This document shows positions 8,274 through 16,551 of a stretch of 64,000 bases of DNA, piece by piece. The stretch's first letter is position 1; each line of letters begins with the position of its first letter. Location: positions 1-64,000 of the forward strand of contig JAEWMT010000040.1 of the NCBI GenBank assembly GCA_023393095.1, read 5' to 3'. A program made the position numbers and the translations under genes. The stretch comes from Bacillota bacterium (GTDB taxonomy: Bacteria > Bacillota > Clostridia > Lachnospirales > Lachnospiraceae). Below the pieces are notes generated by a model. It made no database searches. It was not told the origin of the DNA and saw only the letters and a program-made list of their open reading frames with translations.

Positions 8274-9722
8274 CTAATCAACTTTAATTTTTCTTGGTAA
8301 AACAAAGGATAATAAAAAGCAAATGATAGTTAATAACGTCAGCAATAATACAATCACATGAATAGAACTGTTTAATGATAGCTTTATCTGTTCATTCGTC
8401 ACTGAAAAACCAGAAGCAGCTGCAGTATACAGATTTTTGGAATTAATGCCGTTGATACCCATTTGATTAAAGTATCTGGCAATGAACACATTAAAAAGGC
8501 TGCCGAATAAACCTACTCCAATGGTCTGACCGATGGTCCTTAAAAGGGAGTTTGTTGCCACTGCAGCTCCCCTCTTTTGATAATTTACACTGGATTGTAT
8601 GATAATCGTCAATGTTGTGAAGGCACCGCCCATACCAAATCCCATAATGCATAAACATAATATTATAAATATCAGAGAAGAATTTATATTAATGATTATT
8701 AATAATGCTGTACTGATAACCAAAATAAGATTTGAAATAATAATTATTAACTTCCCGCCATAAATTGCAATGCATTTTCCCAATATAAAGGAAGAGATCA
8801 GCCATGCTACAGACATCGGAGCTAGAGCGAGACCCGAGACGGTCGGATTATATCCAAGAATATTCTGAATAAAAATCGGCATATAGACATTGATACCGAT
8901 TAGTGCTGCTGAGGATAAAAAGCTAATACTATTTACAAGTATATTGGTACCGGTAAATAAATCAAAGGGTATGATAGGTTCGGCTGCTTTTCTTTCAATA
9001 TAATAAAATATAATAAATAATAGGCACACTACTACCGTTGATAAACTGATAAAATAAATCTGTCTCATTACACTTGTATTATTCGACAAGAATATATTAA
9101 GCAGTAATACCATGGCAGCAGATAAAACAACCGCTCCGGCATAATCTATTTTATGTTTCTCCTTCTTAATGTTCTCCTTTAGACTTTTTTTCAATAATAT
9201 GATTGACAAAATACCAAAAGGAAGATTAATAAAGAATATCCAGTGCCAGGAAAGGGTATCGATTAAGAAGCCTCCTAGAAAGGGGCCGGCAAGACTTGCC
9301 ACTCCCCATACGGTATTCATACCTCCCTGCACCTTTGATTTTTCTTCTAGGGTGAAGACATCTCCTACTATGGTAAAGGTTACGGTAAATATGGATCCCG
9401 CACCCAAGCCCTGTAGCGCACGAAATGCAATGAGCATTGGCATATTCTGCGAAACACCGCACAAAACGCTTCCCAATAAAAAAATGATGATACCGATACA
9501 AAGTATATTAACTCTTCCATATAGATCAGATAATTTTCCGTATATGGGAGTAGAAATTGCCGTGGTTAAAAGATATACAGAAAAAACCAGGCTTATACTT
9601 TCAAATCCATGCAAGTCTTTTACTATCGTAGGCGTAGCTGTTGTTACAACTGTTCCCTCAACAGCTCCTAAAAACATTGCTACCATTAATGCGATTACTA
9701 TATTTTTCTTATGCGGTTCCAT
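8274..9722 (-). CDS. MFS multidrug exporter, DHA2 (EmrB/QacA) family
   Basis: 482 residues with 14 predicted membrane helices, the number typical of DHA2 drug/H+ antiporters. The motif-A loop GKLSDLYGRVN (about 62-72) and the motif-C region GPFLGGFLIDTLSWHWIFFIN (split about 147-167) are clear. The start near ATVEG/TTATPTIVKDL matches the family. It would exchange protons for lipophilic drugs or metabolites at the cytoplasmic membrane. It is divergent from the AraM gene and has no adjacent TetR or MarR regulator. RBS AGGAGG precedes the ATG. Substrate unknown. Confidence 0.88.
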   Translation of the reverse strand: MEPHKKNIVIALMVAMFLGAVEGTVVTTATPTIVKDLHGFESISLVFSVYLLTTAISTPIYGKLSDLYGRVNILCIGIIIFLLGSVLCGVSQNMPMLIAFRALQGLGAGSIFTVTFTIVGDVFTLEEKSKVQGGMNTVWGVASLAGPFLGGFLIDTLSWHWIFFINLPFGILSIILLKKSLKENIKKEKHKIDYAGAVVLSAAMVLLLNIFLSNNTSVMRQIYFISLSTVVVCLLFIIFYYIERKAAEPIIPFDLFTGTNILVNSISFLSSAALIGINVYMPIFIQNILGYNPTVSGLALAPMSVAWLISSFILGKCIAIYGGKLIIIISNLILVISTALLIIININSSLIFIILCLCIMGFGMGGAFTTLTIIIQSSVNYQKRGAAVATNSLLRTIGQTIGVGLFGSLFNVFIARYFNQMGINGINSKNLYTAAASGFSVTNEQIKLSLNSSIHVIVLLLTLLTIICFLLSFVLPRKIKVD

Positions 9723-9806
9723 GTATACCCTCCTGACAGTAATTTTCGCGACTAAGGTCTATTGTATTTGTTTTTTCCATATTCGTCAATCAAAAGCTAC
9801 TTTTAT

Positions 9807-9835
9807 TAGACTCATATTTAAAATCATGCTATAAT
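9807..9835 (+). promoter_or_regulatory. Extended -10 promoter of the araM gene
   Basis: TAGACT (9807-9812), 17-base spacer, TATAAT (9830-9835) with TG one base before the -10. It is 44 bases upstream of the araM start in the divergent region shared with the MFS exporter. Confidence 0.6.
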
Positions 9836-9878
9836 CTAAGAAAACTACTTATGACATAAAATAAGGAAAGGCGATATT

Positions 9879-11243
9879 ATGTATCTGAACGATGAATTAA
9901 CTATAACAGATTATTTAAATCAATCATTTTCCTGCGACTGCAAGAGACAGCACTCCATTCCAATTAAACAGATTCTTATTGGAGAAGGAATAATTTCAAA
10001 GCTATCTGAACTGATAATATCAAATAACTTTCATAAAGCTTTCATTCTCTATGATCTGACAACTTACAAAATTGCTAGTGATCTGATTACTTCTAATATG
10101 GTTAAAGAAGGGATTTCTTATACCAATTACATAATTAATGATACCGAACCTGTACCCGATGAGAAAGCTATTGGTGAGATACTGATTCACTTTGATCCGA
10201 AATGTGATCTGATCATAGCGGTTGGCAGCGGAACCATTAATGATCTTAGCCGTTTTCTTAGTTATAAACTCAACCTTAACTATATAATCGCTGTAACTGC
10301 TCCCTCCGTGGATGGTTTTGCCTCCAATGTAGCGCCAATCATCGTCAATCATATGAAAACCACCTATGAAGCACATACCCCCCTTGCAATCTTAGGAGAT
10401 ACCAACATTCTGTCAAAGGCTCCCATGGAGATGATCTATGCCGGAATCGGAGATATCCTTGGTAAATATACCTGCCTGTGTGATTGGGAAATTGCCCACA
10501 TCTTAACAGGAGAATACCATTGTAAAGCGATTGAAGGAATCGTTAGAAAATCCTTGGAAACTGTTGTAGAAGACATAGATCGGGCAAAAGAACAAGACCC
10601 CGGAGCCATAAAAGGTATTATGGAAGCATTAGTCTTATCCGGTATCGCAATGAGTTATGCCGGTAATTCCAGGCCCGCTTCCGGAAGTGAGCATCATCTC
10701 TCTCACTACTGGGAAATGATCTTTTTATTCCAAGGTAAGAAGCCCGTTCTTCACGGAACGAAGGTAGGTATCGGAACCATAGCGGTAATCAAAGCCTATG
10801 AACTTTTAATGTCAAATAACATTGATTTTAATCATGCCAGGGCGCTAGCTGTTCAATATTCTAAGGAGCAATGGGAGGAAAAAATGCACAGAGCATATGG
10901 TCCTGCCGCCGATTCAGTCATTGCATTGGAGGATCAAATCGGGAAGAATACCACCAAGGATCGACTGTTACGCATTGATCAGCTGGAAAAGCATTGGGAC
11001 GAGCTGAAAAATGTTACCTGTCAATTACCCTCCTCTGATTTGATATATCAATATCTGTCCGAACTTGGTGCTCCCGCAACCCCAATGGCTGTTGGCATCG
11101 ATAAATCATCCTTTATAGACAGCTTTCTGGTAGCCAAGGAGCTTCGTAATCGTTTCGGACTTCTTCAGATCCTGTTTGATCTCGAATTGGCTGAAGACAC
11201 TGCCGAACAAGTGTGGGATTATTTTCAATATAAAGCGCGCTAA
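9879..11243 (+). CDS. araM: sn-glycerol-1-phosphate dehydrogenase (AraM/EgsA type)
   Basis: 454 residues, NAD(P)- and metal-dependent, iron-alcohol-dehydrogenase superfamily. The nucleotide-binding loop GSGTINDLSR (about 111-120) and the phosphate/substrate region APSVDGFASN are present. Metal ligands are the Asp of AGIGDILGKYT and the histidines of SGSEHHLSHYWE and LHGTKVGIG. The reaction reduces dihydroxyacetone phosphate to sn-glycerol-1-phosphate, the stereoisomer of archaeal lipids; Bacillus AraM supplies it for heptaprenylglyceryl phosphate made with PcrB. No pcrB-like prenyltransferase is adjacent, although an isoprenoid-synthase-like gene lies at the window's left end. Start at 9879 has AAGGAAAGG upstream. 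Family clear; the downstream product is not. Confidence 0.85.
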   Translation: MYLNDELTITDYLNQSFSCDCKRQHSIPIKQILIGEGIISKLSELIISNNFHKAFILYDLTTYKIASDLITSNMVKEGISYTNYIINDTEPVPDEKAIGEILIHFDPKCDLIIAVGSGTINDLSRFLSYKLNLNYIIAVTAPSVDGFASNVAPIIVNHMKTTYEAHTPLAILGDTNILSKAPMEMIYAGIGDILGKYTCLCDWEIAHILTGEYHCKAIEGIVRKSLETVVEDIDRAKEQDPGAIKGIMEALVLSGIAMSYAGNSRPASGSEHHLSHYWEMIFLFQGKKPVLHGTKVGIGTIAVIKAYELLMSNNIDFNHARALAVQYSKEQWEEKMHRAYGPAADSVIALEDQIGKNTTKDRLLRIDQLEKHWDELKNVTCQLPSSDLIYQYLSELGAPATPMAVGIDKSSFIDSFLVAKELRNRFGLLQILFDLELAEDTAEQVWDYFQYKAR

Positions 11244-11375
11244 AACAGTCATTTTTCTACGAAAACTATAAATTAAATTGATTTAGGGCTCCTTTTTTTC
11301 ATCAAATCACCTATTTCGACATGATATCATATTATATTATGTAGAGTAATGCCCTATTGAGTAAGGAGTGATTTG

Positions 11376-11921
11376 ATGGTAAACTGTTTTATCAAAGTTC
11401 CCTTATGCTTTCAAGAAACTGTTTATACCTGTGGTGTTGCATGCGTACAGTCGATACTTGCCTGCTACGGTATCATCTATCGACAGGATGTACTGGCAGA
11501 AATGCTAGAGACAAAGCCAATCTTTGGGACCGATTATCAGAATATTATCAGTACAATGCAGATGTTGGGCTTTCATGCCTCATACTGTACTGATATGAAT
11601 ATTGATATATTAAAAGCTTATATAGATAGGGGGATTACTCCGATACTGATGCTTCAGGCCTGGAAGGATGACGATATTGATTATAAGTTTAACTGGAAAG
11701 ATTCTCATTATACCATAGCCTGTGGATACAATGAGTATTCTATTCTATTTATGGATCCTTATACACTGGGGTTTTACACATTTATAACTTACCCTGAGCT
11801 TATGGATCGCTGGCATTTATTAGATTCCTCCGGCAATCATCATTATTTCAGCGGACTAATCATTCAAAATGAGAACCTTAATTATTCCTACTATCCGGAA
11901 CTGATTAAGCTTCAGAAATAA
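11376..11921 (+). CDS. Stand-alone C39-like cysteine peptidase family protein
   Basis: 181 residues from the ATG at 11376, seven bases after AAGGAG; a TTG immediately before is less likely. The catalytic pattern of C39 peptidases is visible: Cys in ETVYTCGVACVQSIL (about residue 19-25), His in DSHYTIACGY (about 112) and Asp in MDPYTLGFY (about 127). There is no signal peptide and no membrane helix. C39 domains normally sit at the N-terminus of ABC exporters that remove leader peptides from bacteriocins; free-standing C39-like proteins are common in Firmicutes with unclear roles. No exporter or precursor peptide is adjacent. It may be a papain-like enzyme on a bound peptide or a non-catalytic relative. 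Confidence 0.72.
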   Translation: MVNCFIKVPLCFQETVYTCGVACVQSILACYGIIYRQDVLAEMLETKPIFGTDYQNIISTMQMLGFHASYCTDMNIDILKAYIDRGITPILMLQAWKDDDIDYKFNWKDSHYTIACGYNEYSILFMDPYTLGFYTFITYPELMDRWHLLDSSGNHHYFSGLIIQNENLNYSYYPELIKLQK

Positions 11922-11952
11922 GTAATGAACATATTAAATTTATTCATTTACA

Positions 11953-11989
11953 AAAGGGTTTATGCAATTCAATGATGCATAAACCCTTT
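11953..11989. terminator. Bidirectional terminator between convergent genes
   Basis: 14-bp perfect arms (11953-11966 and 11976-11989) with A-rich and T-rich flanks, between the C39-like gene (+) and the DUF438 gene (-). Confidence 0.8.
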
Positions 11990-12029
11990 CTATAAGCCAA
12001 AATTACTTATTAATATAATAACTACTATT

Positions 12030-13256
12030 TTAATCCATTAATCGTTTTTCACCCGTGATTTCCTGTATTGGTTTGATATCCTGGGTAACCTCAAGTGTGC
12101 CAAGAAATTCGCCTTCTTGATTTCTGACTGCATAGTACCTGATATATACATATTTCGGCCCCATTTTAATCCAGAAATCTTCATGTTCTTTTCTGCCTTC
12201 CTTAAAATCTTCAACTATCTTCTCTACGATATGGGCACTTGCAGGTGGATGACAGTTCTGTACCTGCCTGCCAATAACTGCTTTTGTCCTTGCAAAGATT
12301 CTTTCTTTCCCCATGGTAAAATATTTTACTGTGCCATCTTTGTCCACAAAAGTAATATCCATAGGTAGAGTATTTAACATTGCGTTCAATTCATCTGGCA
12401 GCAGGATACCTGCGTCAAACCTAATGTATCCGTGATTAGAAGGCATCTCGCCATGCTCCTTCTCCTTATTCTCAATATTTATTTTTAAAGGTCTCCAGTT
12501 ACTTGCCGGCTTAATTAGACAATATCCTATTTCATCACTTTCATTGGCTATTTTTACCCATTCATCCTCGGATAAAGTTTCCAAAACCATAGGAAAGAGT
12601 ATATTCTCTTCCTTAAATATCATCTCTTTTACCCGATCAATTACTTCACCCACTATTTTCAATAGCTGTTCCTTATTCTCTGTATTACTCGATAATAACC
12701 TTTGAGTTTCTTTCATATTCTCCCTTATCTCATCATCAACACCCCACATTACCTTTGGCGGTGCTGTAATACCGTATTTCTCCATATACGGAAATAGTAT
12801 ATTTTCTTTTCTTGAATAATGCTTATCAATTTCCCATAAAAGATTAAAATCTTCAATAAACGGATCGAAAGCCTTGGTATTATCAAAGCTTTTAAAGCGT
12901 TCCAGATCCGGAATTATCTTACCTTCTATCAGCTTTTCCAGTTCCCGGTTTTCCAAGCGAAAGGTGTGAATGGGATGCCCTGGGATTTCTTCAGGTTTTC
13001 CCATACTGTGTATCTCTTCTATGGAACCCTTGAAGACAGCTGCATGTACATCACAAAGCTTCTGGATATTCTCAATCGGCATTCCTTCGCGAATAAGGGC
13101 ATTCTCCATTTCAGTAATCTCTATTGCCGAAACCCCCTGTATCAACTTTTCAAATCTTTGTTTTACCTCATCTACACTTTTTCCGTTATGCAGCTCTAGG
13201 ATAAGCTCTTTTAAGACTTTTTGACGATATTCCCTGTTGTTTATAATTTCACTCAT
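12030..13256 (-). CDS. DUF438 / hemerythrin-HHE / PAS protein
   Basis: 408 residues from the ATG at 13256; GGAGGT is eight bases before it, while the upstream ATG at 13268 overlaps that site. Order: an N-terminal DUF438 helical domain (about 10-75), a hemerythrin-like four-helix region with metal-type motifs HPIHTF, HYSRKENILFP and FKEENILFPM (about 90-220), then a PAS-like domain with FVDKDGTVKYF and ending EVTQDIKPIQ (about 285-395). Such proteins are taken to sense or repair redox and nitrosative damage through a di-iron site. It follows the DUF1858 gene by about 52 bases in the same direction, a conserved pairing. Exact function unknown. Confidence 0.85.
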   Translation of the reverse strand: MSEIINNREYRQKVLKELILELHNGKSVDEVKQRFEKLIQGVSAIEITEMENALIREGMPIENIQKLCDVHAAVFKGSIEEIHSMGKPEEIPGHPIHTFRLENRELEKLIEGKIIPDLERFKSFDNTKAFDPFIEDFNLLWEIDKHYSRKENILFPYMEKYGITAPPKVMWGVDDEIRENMKETQRLLSSNTENKEQLLKIVGEVIDRVKEMIFKEENILFPMVLETLSEDEWVKIANESDEIGYCLIKPASNWRPLKINIENKEKEHGEMPSNHGYIRFDAGILLPDELNAMLNTLPMDITFVDKDGTVKYFTMGKERIFARTKAVIGRQVQNCHPPASAHIVEKIVEDFKEGRKEHEDFWIKMGPKYVYIRYYAVRNQEGEFLGTLEVTQDIKPIQEITGEKRLMD

Positions 13257-13308
13257 TTTTACCTCCATGCTGATTGTTCATATCTATGCAAACATAAGTT
13301 ATTCCTTC

Positions 13309-13536
13309 TTATTCAGTTATGTCATAACCCTTATTAATCAAGATTTCCTTAATATGATCAAGATTAATCTTTTTCATTGCTGCTCCTTTCGGAATTGTCA
13401 TGAAACGCCCTGCCGTATTCAGCATCGCCGGATTACCAATACTGTCAAAGCCAAGCTCCTTCATGATATCAACAATCTCCGGATTTTCATTGCAGATTTC
13501 AAATATACTCTTATTAAAGTCAATAATTTTTCTCAT
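13309..13536 (-). CDS. DUF1858 domain protein
   Basis: 75-residue protein; the start MRKIIDF at 13536 lies six bases after GGAG. Other in-frame starts up to 13617 lack a ribosome site and would add residues not seen in the family. The sequence DFNKSIFEICNENPEIVDIMKELGF is the core of the DUF1858 fold, also found at the N-terminus of Ric/ScdA di-iron repair proteins (compare the ric gene at 29733-30428). Co-transcription with the DUF438 gene supports a shared role in iron-site or NO stress handling. The second half (MKKINLDHIKEILINKGYD) is typical. No catalytic residue is evident. Confidence 0.85.
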   Translation of the reverse strand: MRKIIDFNKSIFEICNENPEIVDIMKELGFDSIGNPAMLNTAGRFMTIPKGAAMKKINLDHIKEILINKGYDITE

Positions 13537-13658
13537 ATCAATCTCCATTCTTTTGGATATCTTCTCCAATCCATATAAAAGTATACATTTTTCGTAGATT
13601 AAAGTGCTGATCACCATATAATAAAAAGAAAACTCATATTATCTATTGATAAATTTAT

Positions 13659-13681
13659 AAAATACCTTAATAAGGTATTTT
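13659..13681. promoter_or_regulatory. Perfect 23-bp palindrome upstream of the DUF1858-DUF438 operon
   Basis: AAAATACCTTA and its exact complement (13659-13669 and 13671-13681) flank one central base, about 123 bases upstream of the DUF1858 start. It could be an operator, or a terminator for something read rightwards (T-rich tail). No protein is assigned. Confidence 0.45.
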
Positions 13682-13720
13682 GCGATTTTTTAAATAACAT
13701 TCTTAATTAATTTAAATTTT

Positions 13721-13822
13721 ATGATTTGGTTGTTAAAAATCAGAAATTAATTAGTTTTATGAATGTGTATTTACAAATATACATGTCACTAAATAAAATC
13801 TGACTTTTGACATCCGAATCAT
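13721..13822. repeat. MITE-like hairpin repeat, copy 2 (family A)
   Basis: A 102-bp element whose 28-base ends (13721-13748 and 13795-13822) pair with about six mismatches. The right end read on the minus strand, GATTCGGATGTCAAAAGTCAG, matches the ends of copies 1 and 3. An inner palindrome surrounds ATGTGTATTTACAAATATACAT. It is more decayed than copy 1. Confidence 0.7.
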
Positions 13823-13842
13823 TTTATCTTAATAAGAACAAA

Positions 13843-13994
13843 GAATGTGCGCGCACATTCTCCGCGCCCGAGCGGGTTACGTAGTAACATACTTCCTTAC
13901 CGCGAGGTGCGCATCCTGTATGGAGTGCTTTTTATTTCATAGGACGCAATTTCCTATGAAATAAAAATCGGGAGGCTGACGCTTCCCGATTTTT
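13843..13994. other. GC-rich structured spacer with three hairpins
   Basis: This 150-base stretch is far more GC-rich at its left than its surroundings and codes for nothing. It begins with an 18-base perfect palindrome (13843-13860, GAATGTGCG and complement), continues through a GC-rich part (13861-13920) and ends with two adjacent strong stems. One has perfect 15-bp arms (13930-13944 and 13952-13966); the other has 14-bp arms with one mismatch (13963-13976 and 13981-13994) and a T tail. The last is an intrinsic terminator in either direction. It could be a small RNA read rightwards, or a mobile repeat. Confidence 0.6.
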
Positions 13995-14010
13995 ACTGTG
14001 CATTGAATTA

Positions 14011-14355
14011 TTAAATATATTTCTTGTTTGTTATATCTTCTGTAATCATATTCCGTAAAACAAGTAGATCTTCCAAGTAGTCTGTCTTTGTAGTATCCTC
14101 TTCATAATCCAGTTCAGATAAGATTGACACCTCAAATTTATCACTGCCGTACTTAATCCACTCTTGTTGCAATTCCTTATCCTTAAAGTTTCCAGTATCC
14201 AATTTGAACTTATTACCGTTCATGGTGCCTTTCAAATCCTGAGTTACACCAATATATGATATTTGTGTTACTAAGTTTTTTATTTGATAAACTCCCATTG
14301 TTGACTTACTGTTCATATACATTTCTTTTAGCTGCTTTTTTCGATTACTATCCAT
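14011..14355 (-). CDS. Small GIY-YIG nuclease family protein
   Basis: 114 residues. The GIY-YIG motif halves are GVYQIKN (about 21-27) and SYIGVT (about 33-38), followed by the small-family pattern NGNKFKL, LQQEWIKYGSDKFEV and a C-terminal EDLLV where the metal-binding glutamate would sit. Proteins of this size occur near mobile or accessory DNA and may be nicking enzymes or inactive relatives; the usual arginine after YIG is not obvious. The gene is next to a GC-rich structured spacer and an ankyrin gene in a segment that looks accessory. Terminated by the 13963-13994 hairpin. Its own upstream region carries an inverted repeat. Confidence 0.75.
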   Translation of the reverse strand: MDSNRKKQLKEMYMNSKSTMGVYQIKNLVTQISYIGVTQDLKGTMNGNKFKLDTGNFKDKELQQEWIKYGSDKFEVSILSELDYEEDTTKTDYLEDLLVLRNMITEDITNKKYI

Positions 14356-14388
14356 ACAAAACCTCCAAATTATTCATACATTATAGAT

Positions 14389-14433
14389 AATTGCGAAACT
14401 CATAAATTATAGATATTGTATAGTTTCGTAATT
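14389..14433. promoter_or_regulatory. Inverted repeat upstream of the GIY-YIG gene
   Basis: AATTGCGAAACT (14389-14400) and AGTTTCGTAATT (14422-14433) pair at 11 of 12 positions across 21 bases, in the promoter region of the GIY-YIG gene. Possible operator; regulator unknown. Confidence 0.4.
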
Positions 14434-14567
14434 ACTTAATTCATACATTAAGTATAAACAATTCCTTATATAAAGGCAATCTTCTTTGTATAGAGTTCCA
14501 GAACCTTCCCTTGTCTTTTTGCCTGTTTTCAACGCCAAGTATGCACCGAAAAAGTAGCTAAAATACT

Positions 14568-15653
14568 CTATTCAAAAATTTTATTAATTGTATTTGAAGG
14601 GTTTTTAACAAAGTCATCCCATTTATCAAGTATCCTAAATTCTTCATGTTCATAATCCGCAGAAGCAAGGCATTTTCCTTTTGGATACCAAACTAAAAAT
14701 CCATCTGGAGAATAATTATCTACCTCTCTCAATAAATCAATAAACTTATATCCGTTCCAATTAATTTCTTTGCAATCTACCAGTGAATTGAACACAACGT
14801 ATGAAACATCACTATTATCTTTAATATTCAACGCCAAATCCTTGCCCCGAAGAAAATCAATTAGTTTACGAGGAAGTTTATATGTTTTCAGTTCCTTTAG
14901 TTTTTGTTCTTCATTATGCCATTCTTCTGGTTCAAATGCTTTTAAATACTCTGCCATCTCTGAATTGTTATTCTTAATAGCACAGGTGTATGGTCTATCA
15001 CCATATTTATCAGCAATCTTAATATCTGCCCCCCGTTCAACAAGCCACTTGACCATCTCAAAATGGTTACACCTTGCGGCTTCTATAACAGGAGTTGAAG
15101 CCTCTGAGAAAACCATATCAGTAGTGTTATAATTTATATCTATACCATTATTGTAAAAAAATTCTACAGGTTTAAAATCACCATTAGATGCTGCATTTCG
15201 AAATGCATTCCCTCCATATTTCTTAACACTTAAACCCAAATCTTTCAAAACTAACATGGAATTATAGCATTTGTAGTAGTAAGCTACTTCATATGCACTT
15301 TTACCTACATTATCATTAAAATCAAGTTCTGCACCTAATCTCACTACAAGCCGAATCATTTTTTCATCATCTTTTCTAACAGCATATTCCAGTTTGTCCG
15401 ATATCTCTGCACCAAATTCCACTAGCAATTCTACCAAGTTATAATATAATCTTGAAATAGCAATTTCTAAAGGCTTGGTTTCTGTATTCAATAATTTCTC
15501 TTTTGAAGTTACAGGACTAATGAATTTATATTGGTATGAAAGATCAACATTCGGGTTTCCGCCCATTTTAAGATAAGTTTTCACTTCTTCTATATTGTTA
15601 TCTAATAATTGATAAAGCAACTCTGGACCATTTATATATTCGTTTTTCTCCAT
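14568..15653 (-). CDS. Ankyrin-repeat protein
   Basis: 361 residues, no signal peptide. About six ankyrin units lie between residues 8 and 245, with recognisable cores such as NNIEEVKTYLKMGGNPN, NHFEMVKWLVERGADIKIADKYG and NNSEMAEYLKAF. The last hundred residues are a different domain ending in DFVKNPSNTINKIFE. That part resembles C-terminal regions of small immunity-type or SMI1-like proteins, but I cannot name it. Ankyrin repeats bind proteins; no toxin gene is visible next to it. It is separated from the ABC operon by about 50 bases and read in the same direction. Probable accessory gene. Confidence 0.75.
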   Translation of the reverse strand: MEKNEYINGPELLYQLLDNNIEEVKTYLKMGGNPNVDLSYQYKFISPVTSKEKLLNTETKPLEIAISRLYYNLVELLVEFGAEISDKLEYAVRKDDEKMIRLVVRLGAELDFNDNVGKSAYEVAYYYKCYNSMLVLKDLGLSVKKYGGNAFRNAASNGDFKPVEFFYNNGIDINYNTTDMVFSEASTPVIEAARCNHFEMVKWLVERGADIKIADKYGDRPYTCAIKNNNSEMAEYLKAFEPEEWHNEEQKLKELKTYKLPRKLIDFLRGKDLALNIKDNSDVSYVVFNSLVDCKEINWNGYKFIDLLREVDNYSPDGFLVWYPKGKCLASADYEHEEFRILDKWDDFVKNPSNTINKIFE

Positions 15654-15703
15654 CTCTTTATCCTCATATTCAAGTTATTTTTATTTATTATTATAATAAA
15701 TAA

Positions 15704-16507
15704 TCATGATCCCGTTCCTGTATAAGACATCGCACCTTTCATCCAGATTCGGTAGCTTAGATAGAAAAACAGGACACCTAGTACTGGTGACAGTAAAGTT
15801 AAAAGAGGTATATGATCTGGTCTTAAGAATGTAAGGCTTGGATAATAAGCTACAAAAGCAATTGGTATTATAAAGGTAAAGATAAAACGAAATACATTAT
15901 TATAAATACTTGCCGGATACTTTGCATAATCCGTAAATTTAAAAACCGTTACCATAATATACCCGGAATTGATAATCCAGAAGCAGGTTGCAGCCGCAAT
16001 ATTCATGATGGCTATCATAAAAAGTGATGCCGTAATTAGTGCAACAATCAATTTCAGTATAGCCAGTAAGGTGACTGCAAGATGCAGGTGACTCCATGCA
16101 TAGATTAAAGTTCCGATACCCATCACAAGCTGTCCAAGTCCCTTGATATCAAATATTTCTGACATATAATAAAAGAATAAATTAATCGGTCTAAAACAGT
16201 ATTTCACAAAATCACCTGAGTATATATAGCCCCTCAGATTCCAGTTGTTATCGAATAAGCATTGCATCGGAGTGAGCGCCGTTAACGAAAAACCGTATAG
16301 GAAAAGCATTTCATAATAATTCCAGCCGTTGATTTCGTTAAAATTCTGAAATAGAATCCAGAATGTTACAAAACCTGTTATATTCGTAAAAATCATACCA
16401 ATCATTGATATAATGAAATCTGCACGGTAACTCATTTTACTCTTCAAATCCTGAATCAGGATTTTTTGATAAATCTTCAAATAAAACAACAATCCGTTTT
16501 TTTTCAT
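15704..16507 (-). CDS. ABC exporter permease, ABC-2 type (ABC2_membrane_6-like)
   Basis: 267 residues from the ATG at 16507, five bases after GGAGG; an upstream TTG is part of the same leader. Six membrane helices. The N-terminus (YQKILIQDLKSKMSYRADF) and the MLFLYGFSL segment fit the ABC2_membrane_6 permeases that work in pairs with one ATPase. Third gene of a three-gene operon after the ATPase (17433-18479) and a sister permease (16552-17436). Substrate unknown; related systems are annotated as multidrug or viologen exporters. Confidence 0.8.
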   Translation of the reverse strand: MKKNGLLFYLKIYQKILIQDLKSKMSYRADFIISMIGMIFTNITGFVTFWILFQNFNEINGWNYYEMLFLYGFSLTALTPMQCLFDNNWNLRGYIYSGDFVKYCFRPINLFFYYMSEIFDIKGLGQLVMGIGTLIYAWSHLHLAVTLLAILKLIVALITASLFMIAIMNIAAATCFWIINSGYIMVTVFKFTDYAKYPASIYNNVFRFIFTFIIPIAFVAYYPSLTFLRPDHIPLLTLLSPVLGVLFFYLSYRIWMKGAMSYTGTGS

Positions 16508-16551
16508 GATTACCTCCAAATCTATTGTCCAAAGTAATATAATGATGGAAA

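Noticed and set aside
11376..11921. Bacteriocin processing/export locus
   Set aside because: The C39-like protein lacks an ABC transporter and no double-glycine leader peptide is adjacent.
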